Source: an uncultured Opitutales bacterium (lineage in GTDB: Bacteria > Verrucomicrobiota > Verrucomicrobiia > Opitutales > Intestinicryptomonadaceae). From it: DNA of 64,000 nt. The stretch spans positions 1-64,000 of the forward strand of contig URJY01000001.1 in NCBI GenBank assembly GCA_900548275.1, read 5' to 3'. The first letter of the stretch is position 1; each line of letters opens with the position of its first letter. Made by a program: the position numbers and the translations under genes. The notes below the pieces were generated by a model that was not told the DNA's origin, ran no database searches, and saw nothing but the letters and a program-made list of their open reading frames with translations. Of this stretch, positions 8,101-15,846 are shown in pieces.

Positions 8101-9090
8101 ATGCATATGGCGGACGCGCTACTTTCGGCGCGGACTGCATTTCTTATGCTGTTCGTCTCGGGCGGGCTGCTTTTGTTCGCCTCGCGCAAAACGTCGCAAA
8201 ACTTCGACAACTTCAACGTTCCGCTCGCGGGCGTGATGGGCGCGTTTGTCTTCGCCGCGCAGATGATAAATTTCGCAATACCCATGACAGGCTCGAGCGG
8301 GCACATCGCGGGCGGGATTCTGCTCGCCGCAATGCTCGGCGCGTATCCCGCCTTTGTGGTGCTTTCGTGCGTGCTGATTGTGCAGGCTTTCTTTTTTGCC
8401 GACGGCGGCGTGCTGGCGTTGGGCTGTAACATTTTCAATATGGCTTTTCTATCGTGTCTTGTGGCGTATCCGCTCGTGTTTCTGCCGATTGCGCGCAGGT
8501 TCGAATCGCGCGCGGGGCTGACCGTGGCGGCGGTTGCGGCGTGCGTTGTTTCGCTTCAGCTCGGCGCGTTTGCGGTCGTGCTCGAGACGCTCTGTTCCGA
8601 CATCACCGAACTTCCGTTCGCCACTTTCGCCGCATTTATGCTACCGATACATCTGCCGATTGGGCTTGTCGAGGGCGTCGCCACTGCCGCCGTTCTCGCG
8701 CTTCTGAAAGACGCGCGTCCGTCGCTTTTTGCGGGCGGCGCAAAGACCGATTTCATTCCCGCCCGCAAGGTTTCGTTCGGATTCTTTTTGATTGCCGCGC
8801 TGCTTGCGGGCGCGGGATTTTCGCAGATTGCATCCGAAAAGCCCGACGGCTTGGAGTGGTCGATTACCGAAACTTCCGATTCCGAAATACGCACCGATTC
8901 GCCCGCGCATTCACTCGGCAAAGGCGTCGCCGAAAAGACCGCGATTCTGCCCGACTATTCCTTTGCCGACGGCGAAAGCGCGGCGGGTACGTCGGTTGCG
9001 GGGGTTGTCGGCGGCGGCTTGACCGCGCTCGCGCTGCTCGCGTTTTCGCGGATTATAAAAACCGCGAGGAGGAACGAACGTGCAGGCTGA
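8101..9090 (+). CDS. cbiM: nickel/cobalt ECF transporter substrate-binding membrane protein (CbiM/NikMN type)
   Basis: A 329-residue integral membrane protein that binds the metal for an energy-coupling-factor importer. The ATG at 8101 is chosen instead of 8077 because family members need the exposed N-terminus MHMADAL, in which the terminal amine and His2 bind the metal. GSSGHIAGG supplies the likely third ligand. Six or so hydrophobic helices follow. The C-terminus adds a CbiN/NikN-like part, with a helix, PDGLEW, LPDY and a final helix, so this is a fused MN protein. Its place after larB makes nickel the expected substrate, although cobalt cannot be excluded from sequence. Confidence 0.9.
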   Translation: MHMADALLSARTAFLMLFVSGGLLLFASRKTSQNFDNFNVPLAGVMGAFVFAAQMINFAIPMTGSSGHIAGGILLAAMLGAYPAFVVLSCVLIVQAFFFADGGVLALGCNIFNMAFLSCLVAYPLVFLPIARRFESRAGLTVAAVAACVVSLQLGAFAVVLETLCSDITELPFATFAAFMLPIHLPIGLVEGVATAAVLALLKDARPSLFAGGAKTDFIPARKVSFGFFLIAALLAGAGFSQIASEKPDGLEWSITETSDSEIRTDSPAHSLGKGVAEKTAILPDYSFADGESAAGTSVAGVVGGGLTALALLAFSRIIKTARRNERAG

Positions 9091-9892
9091 CGAAACACGT
9101 GCGGGCTTTTGCTCCGCGGGCACGGGGGAGGGCGGCATAGCCGCAGCCGAGCGGTTTTGCCGTTCGCTCAATCCGTGCGCAAAACTTTTGTCGCTTTTGT
9201 GTTTCTTGACGTGCACGGTGTCGTTCGGCAAGTACGACGTTTCGGGACTCGTTCCGCTGCTCGCGCTTCCGTTCTTGGGGGGCGCGCTTTTGGGCGTGCC
9301 GCTAGGGGCTGTTTTTCGGCGTTCGCTGCCCGCGTTGATTCTCGTCGGGTTTGCGGGCGCGGCGAATCCGTTTCTCGACAGACGGTGCGTTTTGGAAATA
9401 TTTTCGCTGCCGATTTCGGGCGGCATAATCTCGCTTGCGGCTCTGCTTTTGAAGACGTTTCTGTGCGTGTCGGCGGCAATGATTTTCGCCCGCTGTACCC
9501 CGACAAACGACATTTCGGCGGCGTTGGGCAAATTCAAAATTCCGTGCGTAATAGTCGTGCAGTTGATGATGACCGCGCGCTACCTCGAGACAATCGCGGA
9601 CGAAGCCCGCAGGGTTGTGCGCGCCTATCTGCTGCGCTCGCCCGATTCGAAGTTTGTGGAATTCCGCCACTTCCCGCACGTCATAACCTCGCTTATGCTG
9701 CGGAGCATAGACAGGGCGGAGTCTGTTTACAGGGCGATGAAGTGCAGGGGGTTCGACGCGCGGGCATATCGCTCGAAATCATTGCCTGTTAAAATTTCAG
9801 ATATTTTATTTGCGGCTGTTTTCTGCGCATTGTGCGCGTTTGCCAGATTAGCCGACCCCGTTCGGCTTTTGGGAGGGCTTTTTTGTGATTGA
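9080..9892 (+). CDS. cbiQ: ECF transporter transmembrane coupling protein (CbiQ/EcfT)
   Basis: A 270-residue membrane protein that couples ATP hydrolysis to movement of the metal-binding subunit. After LNPCAKLLSLL come several hydrophobic helices, and the C-terminal cytoplasmic part carries the paired coupling motifs, visible as ADEARRVVRAY and SIDRAESVYRAMKCRGF (an A-x-x-x-R-G-like coupling helix). The GTG at 9080 is supported by AGGAGG at 9067-9072, seven bases upstream. It overlaps the end of cbiM and the start of cbiO, so the three subunits are probably made in step. Confidence 0.9.
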   Translation: MQADETRAGFCSAGTGEGGIAAAERFCRSLNPCAKLLSLLCFLTCTVSFGKYDVSGLVPLLALPFLGGALLGVPLGAVFRRSLPALILVGFAGAANPFLDRRCVLEIFSLPISGGIISLAALLLKTFLCVSAAMIFARCTPTNDISAALGKFKIPCVIVVQLMMTARYLETIADEARRVVRAYLLRSPDSKFVEFRHFPHVITSLMLRSIDRAESVYRAMKCRGFDARAYRSKSLPVKISDILFAAVFCALCAFARLADPVRLLGGLFCD

Positions 9893-10583
9893 AATCGCGA
9901 ACATTTCGGTTGTCAGAAACGGCGCGGCTCCCGCGCTCGATTCGGTTTCGTTCGGCGTCGGACGCGGCGCGCGCTGCGCGGTTCTCGGGGCGAACGGCGC
10001 GGGCAAGACAACGCTTTTGCAGTCGATAATGGGGCTTCTGCCGCTTTCGGCGGGCGAAATATTCGTCGACAAAATTAGGGTGGAACGGCGCAACGCTCCG
10101 TTGATTCGGCGCAAAGCCGCGCTCGTTTTCCAGAACCCCGACGACCAACTGTTTTTCCCGACAGTCGTCGAAGACGTGATGTTCGGACTCTTGAACCGCG
10201 GCGAATCCGAGGAGTCGGCGCGGGCGCGAGCCGAAAAGCTGCTTGCCGACTTCGACATCCCGCACTTGGCAGAGCGGCGACCGCAGGAACTTTCTGACGG
10301 CGAAAAAAAGAAGGCGGCGATATGTTCCGCCCTTGCGTGTAGCCCAGATGTTCTGCTTTTGGACGAGCCGTCGTCATTGCTCGACCCGCGCAGCCGCCGC
10401 GAATGCGCCCGACTGCTTGCAGGGCTTCCGCAGACCGTTCTGCTGAGCACGCACGACCTCGACTTTGCCGCAAAAACCTGCCCCTACAGCGCAGTGCTCT
10501 CGAAAGGCAGACTTGCGGCATTCGGCAATACCGCCGAGATTCTCGGCAACGAAAAGTTGCTTGCCGACGCTTTCCTTATGTAG
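9885..10583 (+). CDS. cbiO: ECF transporter ATPase (CbiO/NikO type)
   Basis: A 232-residue ABC ATPase, the energy module of the metal importer. It has Walker A (GANGAGKTTL), the Q-loop segment VFQNPDDQLF typical of ECF ATPases, Walker B (VLLLDEPSS) and the switch His in STHDLDF. The signature reads LSDGEKKK, with Asp replacing the second residue glycine of LSGGQ; ABC proteins tolerate some variation here, so activity is still expected. The GTG start at 9885 has GGGAGGG seven bases upstream and overlaps the cbiQ stop. It ends the nine-gene run; a strong terminator follows eight bases later. Confidence 0.92.
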   Translation: MIEIANISVVRNGAAPALDSVSFGVGRGARCAVLGANGAGKTTLLQSIMGLLPLSAGEIFVDKIRVERRNAPLIRRKAALVFQNPDDQLFFPTVVEDVMFGLLNRGESEESARARAEKLLADFDIPHLAERRPQELSDGEKKKAAICSALACSPDVLLLDEPSSLLDPRSRRECARLLAGLPQTVLLSTHDLDFAAKTCPYSAVLSKGRLAAFGNTAEILGNEKLLADAFLM

Positions 10584-10585
10584 AC

Positions 10586-10735
10586 ACAAAAAAACCTCCC
10601 GACGCATATCGGGAGGTTTTTGTTGCGGTGTTGTCTTCCGCTTTTATTTGCGCGTTGCGCGTCTGCGGTATGCCGCGAGGGCAAGCGCAACCGCGCCGAA
10701 GATTGCCGCCCATTCGGCGGGTTCGGGAACTTGCG
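10586..10735. repeat. 150-bp direct repeat, copy 1 (terminator plus PEP-CTERM anchor)
   Basis: This segment matches 12841-12990 with three differences by eye. It holds the terminator and the reverse-strand codons for the last 30 or so residues of the surface protein, i.e. the whole PEP-CTERM anchor. Confidence 0.92.
10591..10621. terminator. bidirectional terminator between cbiO and PEP-CTERM gene
   Basis: AAAACCTCCCGA pairs with TCGGGAGGTTTT around a short loop, with an A-run on the left and a T-run on the right. It can stop both the lar/transporter run (+) and the converging surface-protein gene (-). A near-identical copy lies at 12843-12876. Confidence 0.93.
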
Positions 10736-12542
10736 TGCCCACGACAAACGAAATCGTATTGTCGGAAAAATCTTCGCTTGCCAGCGACCATTCCTGTCCG
10801 CTGCCGTCCTTTACCGTCAGCGACGCGCCGCTGCCGTCCTGCAGTGCGCTAAGCACTACGGATGTCGACGAGCCGAAAATCGTTTCGAGGTCTACGCTGC
10901 CCGTATCGCCCTGCGCGAAGTCGGAATCGAACGCGAGAACGAGCTTTTCGAAAGCCGTTCCGTCCGCGAGAGTCGCCTTGGCTTCGGCGGCGACCTGAAG
11001 CACGGAAACGCTGAAAGCCTTTTCGAATGCGACCGTCGTTGCCGAGTTCGAAATTTCCATTCTGTCGAAGTCGGCGATGTCGGCGGAAATCGTGCCCGTG
11101 TAGGACGCCGAAGAAGTGCCGAAAATCAGCGTCGATTCGCCCTTGATTTCGGGAGTGCATCCGCCAGATTCCAAGCCGCCCGCCGAGAGAACGCCCGAAA
11201 CCGTCGAGCTTCCCGTGAGCGCGATTGTCGCCTTGCCCTCAATCGACGCGTTGCCCTTGCCCGCAAGGTACACGTCTTTGACGGCGACGTCGTTGAGCGA
11301 AACGTCCAGATTGCCCTTTACGACGCCCTGTGCACTGTCCATACCGTACGAGCCCAAGATGGCATTTATCGAACCGCCGTTCGTCGAGAGTTTGGCGTTG
11401 CCGTTGATTACTGCGGTGTCCGAGCCGACATAGATTTTGTCGGTTACGGTCGTGTTCGTAAGTTCGATATTCGTGTCGCCGTGTACGACGGTATTCGTGC
11501 CGAATGCGCCGCGCATTTTTGTGATTGTGGAATTTTTCGCGTCAATCAGGCTCGAACCGTAGATGACCGCCTTGTTCGACCAGTCGTCGCCCGAAGCCTG
11601 AACCGACGAATCAATCGTCGTTCCGTCGATGTACAGCTTTACGACGTTCTTCGAGGCGTCCTTCACCGAAGCCACCGAGCCGTCTTCGTTGTAGTTTACG
11701 TTGTCGCCGTGGATTTCGCCGTTGAGGTAAACCGCCACGTTCTTTTCGAGCGACGCGCCGCTGTTGATGTAAGCCGTCGCCGTTCCCTTTATCACGCCGA
11801 CGCGCGACGTTCCGAAGTTGATTGCCTGCCCGCCTCCCGGGGCTTTGATTGTTCCGTCAATCGTAAGGGTGGTGTTGCCTTCGATTACATTGTAGCCGCG
11901 TCCGCCCGCGCAAACATAATAGACGGAGGCGTCCTTGCCTATGTTTACGGAGACATTGCCCTTCACATAGCTTGTGTCCGCCTTGTTGAGGTACGCGCCG
12001 TAGGTTCCGTTGACCGCGTTGCACGGGGTTGCGCCGTCGCCGCCGCCGAAGACGGTCATACCCGTAATCGTGCCGCCGTTTATGTTGACGCTGACATCGC
12101 CGTTGACGGTAGAACCCGCGCCCGCGCCGCCGAAAATGCCCGAACGCTGCAAGTCGGTGCCCGAAATGTTTCCGCTGTTGATTTCGACGGTGGAATTTCC
12201 GTTGACGAGCGAGTTTTCCGCCGACGCGCCGTAGAAGCTGTGCGTCCAACCGCTGATGTTGACGATGTCGCCGCCGTTGAAGATAAACGAGGTGTCGCCT
12301 TCAATCGTGGTGCCCGCCTTGCCGCCGCCGTATAGATTCTTCTGCTGCTCGTCGGTCGAGGAAAGGTTGAACGTGCCGCCGTTGATTGTCAGCGACGAGC
12401 CTCCGCTTGCAACGTTAGATTCGGAAGCGTAAATCGAATCCGAATAAGTTCCGCCGCTGATGGTGCGGTGCGCGGAATCGTCCGCAAAAGCCGCGCCGAC
12501 AAAGAGGGCGAGTGTCGATATTGATACGAATGATTTTTTCAT
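10644..12542 (-). CDS. PEP-CTERM surface protein 1 (beta-solenoid type)
   Basis: A 632-residue exported protein. The ATG at 12542 is chosen because the next residues KKSFVSISTLALF form a signal peptide identical to that of the neighbouring paralogue; the longer frame from 12581 only adds a polar lead. The body repeats short Gly/Asn-rich beta units such as NGGTITGM and TVEINSGNISG, as in autotransporter-like beta-solenoids. The C-terminus has the PEP-CTERM sorting signal VPEPAEWAAIFGAVALALA followed by YRRRATRK, normally cut by an exosortase (none is in this window). It is probably displayed on the surface or in an exopolysaccharide layer. Expression may be switched by the inverted repeat just upstream (12584-12761). 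Confidence 0.9.
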   Translation of the reverse strand: MKKSFVSISTLALFVGAAFADDSAHRTISGGTYSDSIYASESNVASGGSSLTINGGTFNLSSTDEQQKNLYGGGKAGTTIEGDTSFIFNGGDIVNISGWTHSFYGASAENSLVNGNSTVEINSGNISGTDLQRSGIFGGAGAGSTVNGDVSVNINGGTITGMTVFGGGDGATPCNAVNGTYGAYLNKADTSYVKGNVSVNIGKDASVYYVCAGGRGYNVIEGNTTLTIDGTIKAPGGGQAINFGTSRVGVIKGTATAYINSGASLEKNVAVYLNGEIHGDNVNYNEDGSVASVKDASKNVVKLYIDGTTIDSSVQASGDDWSNKAVIYGSSLIDAKNSTITKMRGAFGTNTVVHGDTNIELTNTTVTDKIYVGSDTAVINGNAKLSTNGGSINAILGSYGMDSAQGVVKGNLDVSLNDVAVKDVYLAGKGNASIEGKATIALTGSSTVSGVLSAGGLESGGCTPEIKGESTLIFGTSSASYTGTISADIADFDRMEISNSATTVAFEKAFSVSVLQVAAEAKATLADGTAFEKLVLAFDSDFAQGDTGSVDLETIFGSSTSVVLSALQDGSGASLTVKDGSGQEWSLASEDFSDNTISFVVGTQVPEPAEWAAIFGAVALALAAYRRRATRK

Positions 12543-12543
12543 T
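12505..12543. repeat. 39-bp repeat, copy 1 (signal-peptide codons)
   Basis: Identical to 15510-15548. It encodes the start and signal peptide of the surface protein in each gene. Confidence 0.93.
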
Positions 12544-12583
12544 ATCTTGTTCGAAAAAATTATTTTTGAAGCTCGCGACAATA

Positions 12584-12602
12584 GTATTCGAAATACTGTA
12601 GT
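12584..12602 (+). repeat. left arm of 19-bp inverted repeat (candidate promoter switch)
   Basis: GTATTCGAAATACTGTAGT is the exact reverse complement of 12743-12761; 140 bp lie between the arms. This arm lies about 40 bp upstream of surface-protein gene 1. Read toward the gene, it is followed at once by TATTGT, a passable -10 box, but is preceded by AAC with no -35. The 356-bp gap 12543-12898 holds these arms, an inner hairpin and a terminator, and no gene. Confidence 0.9.
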
Positions 12603-12647
12603 GTTTTGGGATGGATTAACTTATTGACATAGCGCGACAAGCAAAAT

Positions 12648-12687
12648 CGGTATTTTCGAAATGTCGAAAATACCGCGCGTTTTTTTA
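12648..12687. terminator. hairpin plus T-run inside the inverted-repeat segment
   Basis: CGGTATTTTCG at 12648-12658 pairs with CGAAAATACCG at 12665-12675 around a six-base loop; CGCG and seven T follow on the + strand. It could act as a terminator or insulator for + strand transcripts in the present orientation. Confidence 0.6.
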
Positions 12688-12742
12688 CCCCGAAATTTTT
12701 CAAAATCGAATTGGGGTCAAAAAGTTGTGAAAAAATGTGTTG

Positions 12743-12761
12743 ACTACAGTATTTCGAATAC
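12743..12761 (-). repeat. right arm of 19-bp inverted repeat (candidate promoter switch)
   Basis: ACTACAGTATTTCGAATAC, reverse complement of 12584-12602. TTG at 12740-12742, just inside the segment, joins the arm's ACT to make TTGACT, a near-consensus -35 that now points away from gene 1. Confidence 0.9.
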
Positions 12762-12840
12762 GATGAATTTTTCATATATAAAACAAAAAGACGCACCCTT
12801 TCGGATACGTTTTTTTGATTTATTTCGCCTCTCGGCGGGC

Positions 12841-12990
12841 ACAAAAAAACCTCCCGATGCATATCGGGAGGTTTTTGTTGCGGTGTTGTTTCCCGCTTTT
12901 ATTTGCGCGTTGCGCGTCTGCGGTATGCCGCGAGGGCAAGCGCAACCGCGCCGAAGATTGCCGCCCATTCGGCGGGTTCGGGAACTTGCG
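12841..12990. repeat. 150-bp direct repeat, copy 2
   Basis: Near-identical partner of 10586-10735, again covering terminator and PEP-CTERM anchor codons. Three mismatches are visible, all in the terminator loop or just after it. Confidence 0.92.
12843..12876. terminator. terminator of PEP-CTERM gene 2
   Basis: Second copy of the CCTCCCGA/TCGGGAGG hairpin with A- and T-runs on its two sides. It lies just after the stop of the minus-strand gene at 12899. Confidence 0.92.
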
Positions 12991-15547
12991 AGAACGCGTA
13001 GGAGCTGAAACCGTCAACCACTATGCTTGCGATTTCGTCCGCATAGTCGATTGCCGTGTCGAGCTTCGTCCAAACGCCGTCCTTGCCCTTGTGCCACGCA
13101 ACGAGCTTGCTCGCGTCTTCAATCGCGCCGACGTATGCGCTGAATACAACGCTGTAGTCGTTGCCGTTGTCGGTCAAATCAACGTCGAACGCCGCAAGAA
13201 CATTGCCTTCGATTCCGTCGCGGTCGGTCGATACCTTTACTTCGTTGACGGTGAGAGCGGCTTCGCCCAGACCCGCAACGTTGAAGTCGAGCGCGAGTTT
13301 GTCGCCGAGCTTTACGCTCTGGACGTCGTTTGCGTCCGTGCCTACCGTGATTGCGGAGGAGTCGAACGACGCGCTTTTGCCCGCCGTGAATACGCCGTCC
13401 GCGAACGTGCCGCCGAACGCCGAAACAGTGCCGTCGCCGTTGTAGCTCTTGAGGGCTACCGAAGCGTTGTCGGCAAGCTTGCCGCGCTTGAACGAGAGTT
13501 CGCCCGCGTTTTCAATCGATGTATTCGAGAACTGCGATTCCGAGTTTAGCGACATCGCAAGTTTTCCCTTTTCGGATACCGTAATGAGCGTGCCTTCCGC
13601 AGCCTGCGTGTAGGAGGAAATTTCCACCGAGCCGTTTACAACGCCGATTTTCTGGAAGTCCGCAACCTTGATTGTCGAGCCGTTGTAGGCGTTGCTTTCG
13701 GTGCCGATGTTGAGGTTTTTCGTTCCGAGGATTGTGCCCGTTCCGCTCCAGCTGCCGCCGTAGAGCGTGCCATCGACTCTTGCGGAATCCTGCAGGGTAA
13801 TGTTCGTGCTGCCCTTTACGGTATCGCGCCATTTTTCGCCGCCGCTCCATCCGCCGCCGTATATGTCGCGCGTGACAACCGCGTTGCCGCCGATTACTAC
13901 ATTCGTCGAACCACTGATTACGCCGTCTTCGCGGATTCCTTCGCCGGTGCCGCAACCGCCTGCTGCGATGCCCCCAACTGTGCCGCCCATTACGGTGATG
14001 TTTACGTCTCCGCCGATATTTGCGCCGTCTGCGCCGCCGAAGATGTCGTCTACATGACCGCCGTTAACTTTAATGTTGACATTTCCGAGGACATCGCTGT
14101 GCATCGCGCCGCTTCCGAGAAGGAAGTAACTTATTGTACCGTTGTTGACTGTAACGTCAACCCCGCCGACAGTCGAAACGCCTTTGGGAACGGGACCCGT
14201 TTTTGTTTCGCCGTTGTAGACATATTCGCCCTGTTTTTGGTTGCCGCCGTTGCCGCCGTAGAACTTTTTAAGCTTCGTGTTTTCACCGTCGATAACGGTT
14301 CTTACCGTGCCGTTTACCGTTGCGTTGCCGCCGTCGATACCCGCCACGAGCGATTCGCCTGTCGTCGTTACGTCGTAGTAGTTTCTAACGATGTCGTTTT
14401 GAATTGTAAGCGAAGAGTCGTCCGCAACGGAAACGCCGCATTCGACCGTGCCCGTCTGGTTGAATTCGAGACCTTCGATGACCGCTTTCGTTCCGCCCTT
14501 GACGGAGATATGGTCGAAGTCGGCAACCTTGAGCGTTCCGCCAGTGTAGGCGTTGCTTTCGGTGCCGATATTGAGGGTAGCCGATTCCATGTAGCGTTCT
14601 TTTGCGCGCGAGTCGGCTTTCATTTGCCCGTATATCGTTCCGTTTACAACGGCATTGTTTGTAAGGCTTACGCTCGATGCGCCAACGTATGCGTTATATT
14701 CCGCAACGCCGAGGTTTACATCGCCGTTTACTACGCCGCCCGAAAGCGTAATGTGCGTTCCGCCGTCAATGCGCGAATCGGCGTATGCACCCCAGATGTT
14801 TCCGTTGATTTCACCCGCCGAAACATTGATTCTCAGCGCGCCCTTGATTCTGCCGCCAATGTACGAACTCATACTGTCGCCGCGGTCGTCTGCATTGTAG
14901 CCGTATTGCGCTTTGTCAGGTTCGGGGCAACCTTGAACTCCTACTATTGCGATATTGCCCGTTCTGTCTGTATAGCTACGCCCCTGAATGTTTGTGCCAT
15001 TGGCGTTTACCACAACATCGCCCAAAATGTTCGCCGAGCCGTTGCCGCCCGCCGCTAAGACGAAGCTGTTCTTTATTTCGCCGCCATTGAGATTCAGTTC
15101 GATGCTGCCGACAGTTGCGTGCGTGTATGCACCGCTCAAGCCACCGCGCAAACCTGCAACGTTAGTCGTTTTTTCCGTATTGTCCAATACAGTGCCATCG
15201 TTGAAATTGAGAACGATCTTGCCCGAAATGCCTTTCAGGTAGTCGTTACCTTCCGCGTCGAAAGAGTCGTTGGCTGTGTTACCCGCGATAATCCAACCTT
15301 TGATGGTTGTGTTCTCGAGGTTCAGAATTACGTCGCCGTTGACTGCTCCGTTGGAGTCTTTGCCTGCCGCATTTTTAGTGCCGCCCGTGCCGCCTGCGAC
15401 ATTTCCGTATGTTCCCGATGAAAGCGTGTTTTCAACCGTGGAAACATCTTCTGTTGTTCTTCCACCGCCGATAAATTCGGGGTCGGCGGCAAGAGCCGCG
15501 CCCGCGAACAGGGCGAGTGTCGATATTGATACGAATGATTTTTTCAT
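12899..15547 (-). CDS. PEP-CTERM surface protein 2 (beta-solenoid type)
   Basis: An 882-residue paralogue of the gene next to it. The signal peptide (KKSFVSISTLALFAGAALA) and the C-terminal anchor (VPEPAEWAAIFGAVALALA, then YRRRATRK) are shared, while the body differs. The middle has Gly/Asn-rich solenoid units, including two copies of a block starting NIGTESNAY, at roughly residues 325 and 630. Before the anchor comes a compact domain with VWTKLDTAIDYAD and GFSSYAFS, a module often found ahead of surface anchors. A TTGACA on the minus strand (15606-15601) is a possible -35, but no good -10 is seen at 17 bp. The terminator at 12843-12876 follows the stop. Confidence 0.9.
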   Translation of the reverse strand: MKKSFVSISTLALFAGAALAADPEFIGGGRTTEDVSTVENTLSSGTYGNVAGGTGGTKNAAGKDSNGAVNGDVILNLENTTIKGWIIAGNTANDSFDAEGNDYLKGISGKIVLNFNDGTVLDNTEKTTNVAGLRGGLSGAYTHATVGSIELNLNGGEIKNSFVLAAGGNGSANILGDVVVNANGTNIQGRSYTDRTGNIAIVGVQGCPEPDKAQYGYNADDRGDSMSSYIGGRIKGALRINVSAGEINGNIWGAYADSRIDGGTHITLSGGVVNGDVNLGVAEYNAYVGASSVSLTNNAVVNGTIYGQMKADSRAKERYMESATLNIGTESNAYTGGTLKVADFDHISVKGGTKAVIEGLEFNQTGTVECGVSVADDSSLTIQNDIVRNYYDVTTTGESLVAGIDGGNATVNGTVRTVIDGENTKLKKFYGGNGGNQKQGEYVYNGETKTGPVPKGVSTVGGVDVTVNNGTISYFLLGSGAMHSDVLGNVNIKVNGGHVDDIFGGADGANIGGDVNITVMGGTVGGIAAGGCGTGEGIREDGVISGSTNVVIGGNAVVTRDIYGGGWSGGEKWRDTVKGSTNITLQDSARVDGTLYGGSWSGTGTILGTKNLNIGTESNAYNGSTIKVADFQKIGVVNGSVEISSYTQAAEGTLITVSEKGKLAMSLNSESQFSNTSIENAGELSFKRGKLADNASVALKSYNGDGTVSAFGGTFADGVFTAGKSASFDSSAITVGTDANDVQSVKLGDKLALDFNVAGLGEAALTVNEVKVSTDRDGIEGNVLAAFDVDLTDNGNDYSVVFSAYVGAIEDASKLVAWHKGKDGVWTKLDTAIDYADEIASIVVDGFSSYAFSQVPEPAEWAAIFGAVALALAAYRRRATRK

Positions 15548-15548
15548 T
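15510..15548. repeat. 39-bp repeat, copy 2 (signal-peptide codons)
   Basis: Identical to 12505-12543, covering the same signal-peptide codons and the ATG. Confidence 0.93.
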
Positions 15549-15795
15549 GTTTTTTTTGGGAAATTTTTTGAGTCGCCGATGGTGGCGTTTCGAATGATGT
15601 TGTCAATAAATTTTGCGGTGTTTAATACAATTTTAAAGAGCCTCTAACACAAACGAAACATTTCGCCTTTTTCGTGTTTCTGCGGGGCGGTTTCCGACGT
15701 TTGACATCGGTTACCGCCGCGTGCGGAAATGTGCGGGCATTCGAAGTGCCGCCTTCCCGCGTTTGAAAATGTATCGGCTCGCGGGAACAGTCTTT

Positions 15796-15822
15796 AAAAA
15801 AAGAGAGCACCTTGCGGTGCTC
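15796..15822 (-). terminator. glnN terminator
   Basis: On the minus strand GAGCACC pairs with GGTGCTC around GCAA, and a T-run follows after three bases. It lies 25 bp after the glnN stop. The rest of 15549-15795 holds no supported gene. Confidence 0.9.
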
Positions 15823-15846
15823 CCCTGTGTTGAATTGCCAAATTGC

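Noticed and set aside
10620..12335. 571-codon forward open frame over PEP-CTERM gene 1
   Set aside because: Shadow of the reverse gene, which has signal peptide, repeats and anchor; the forward product has none.
12624..12652. TTGACA at 12624 as a present + strand promoter
   Set aside because: No acceptable -10 at 16-18 bp and transcription would start within a hairpin; kept only as part of the switch description.
15549..15795. possible small RNA or tRNA-like fold near a GCGG-rich stretch
   Set aside because: No cloverleaf or T-loop motif could be found and the 62-codon reverse frame shows no features.
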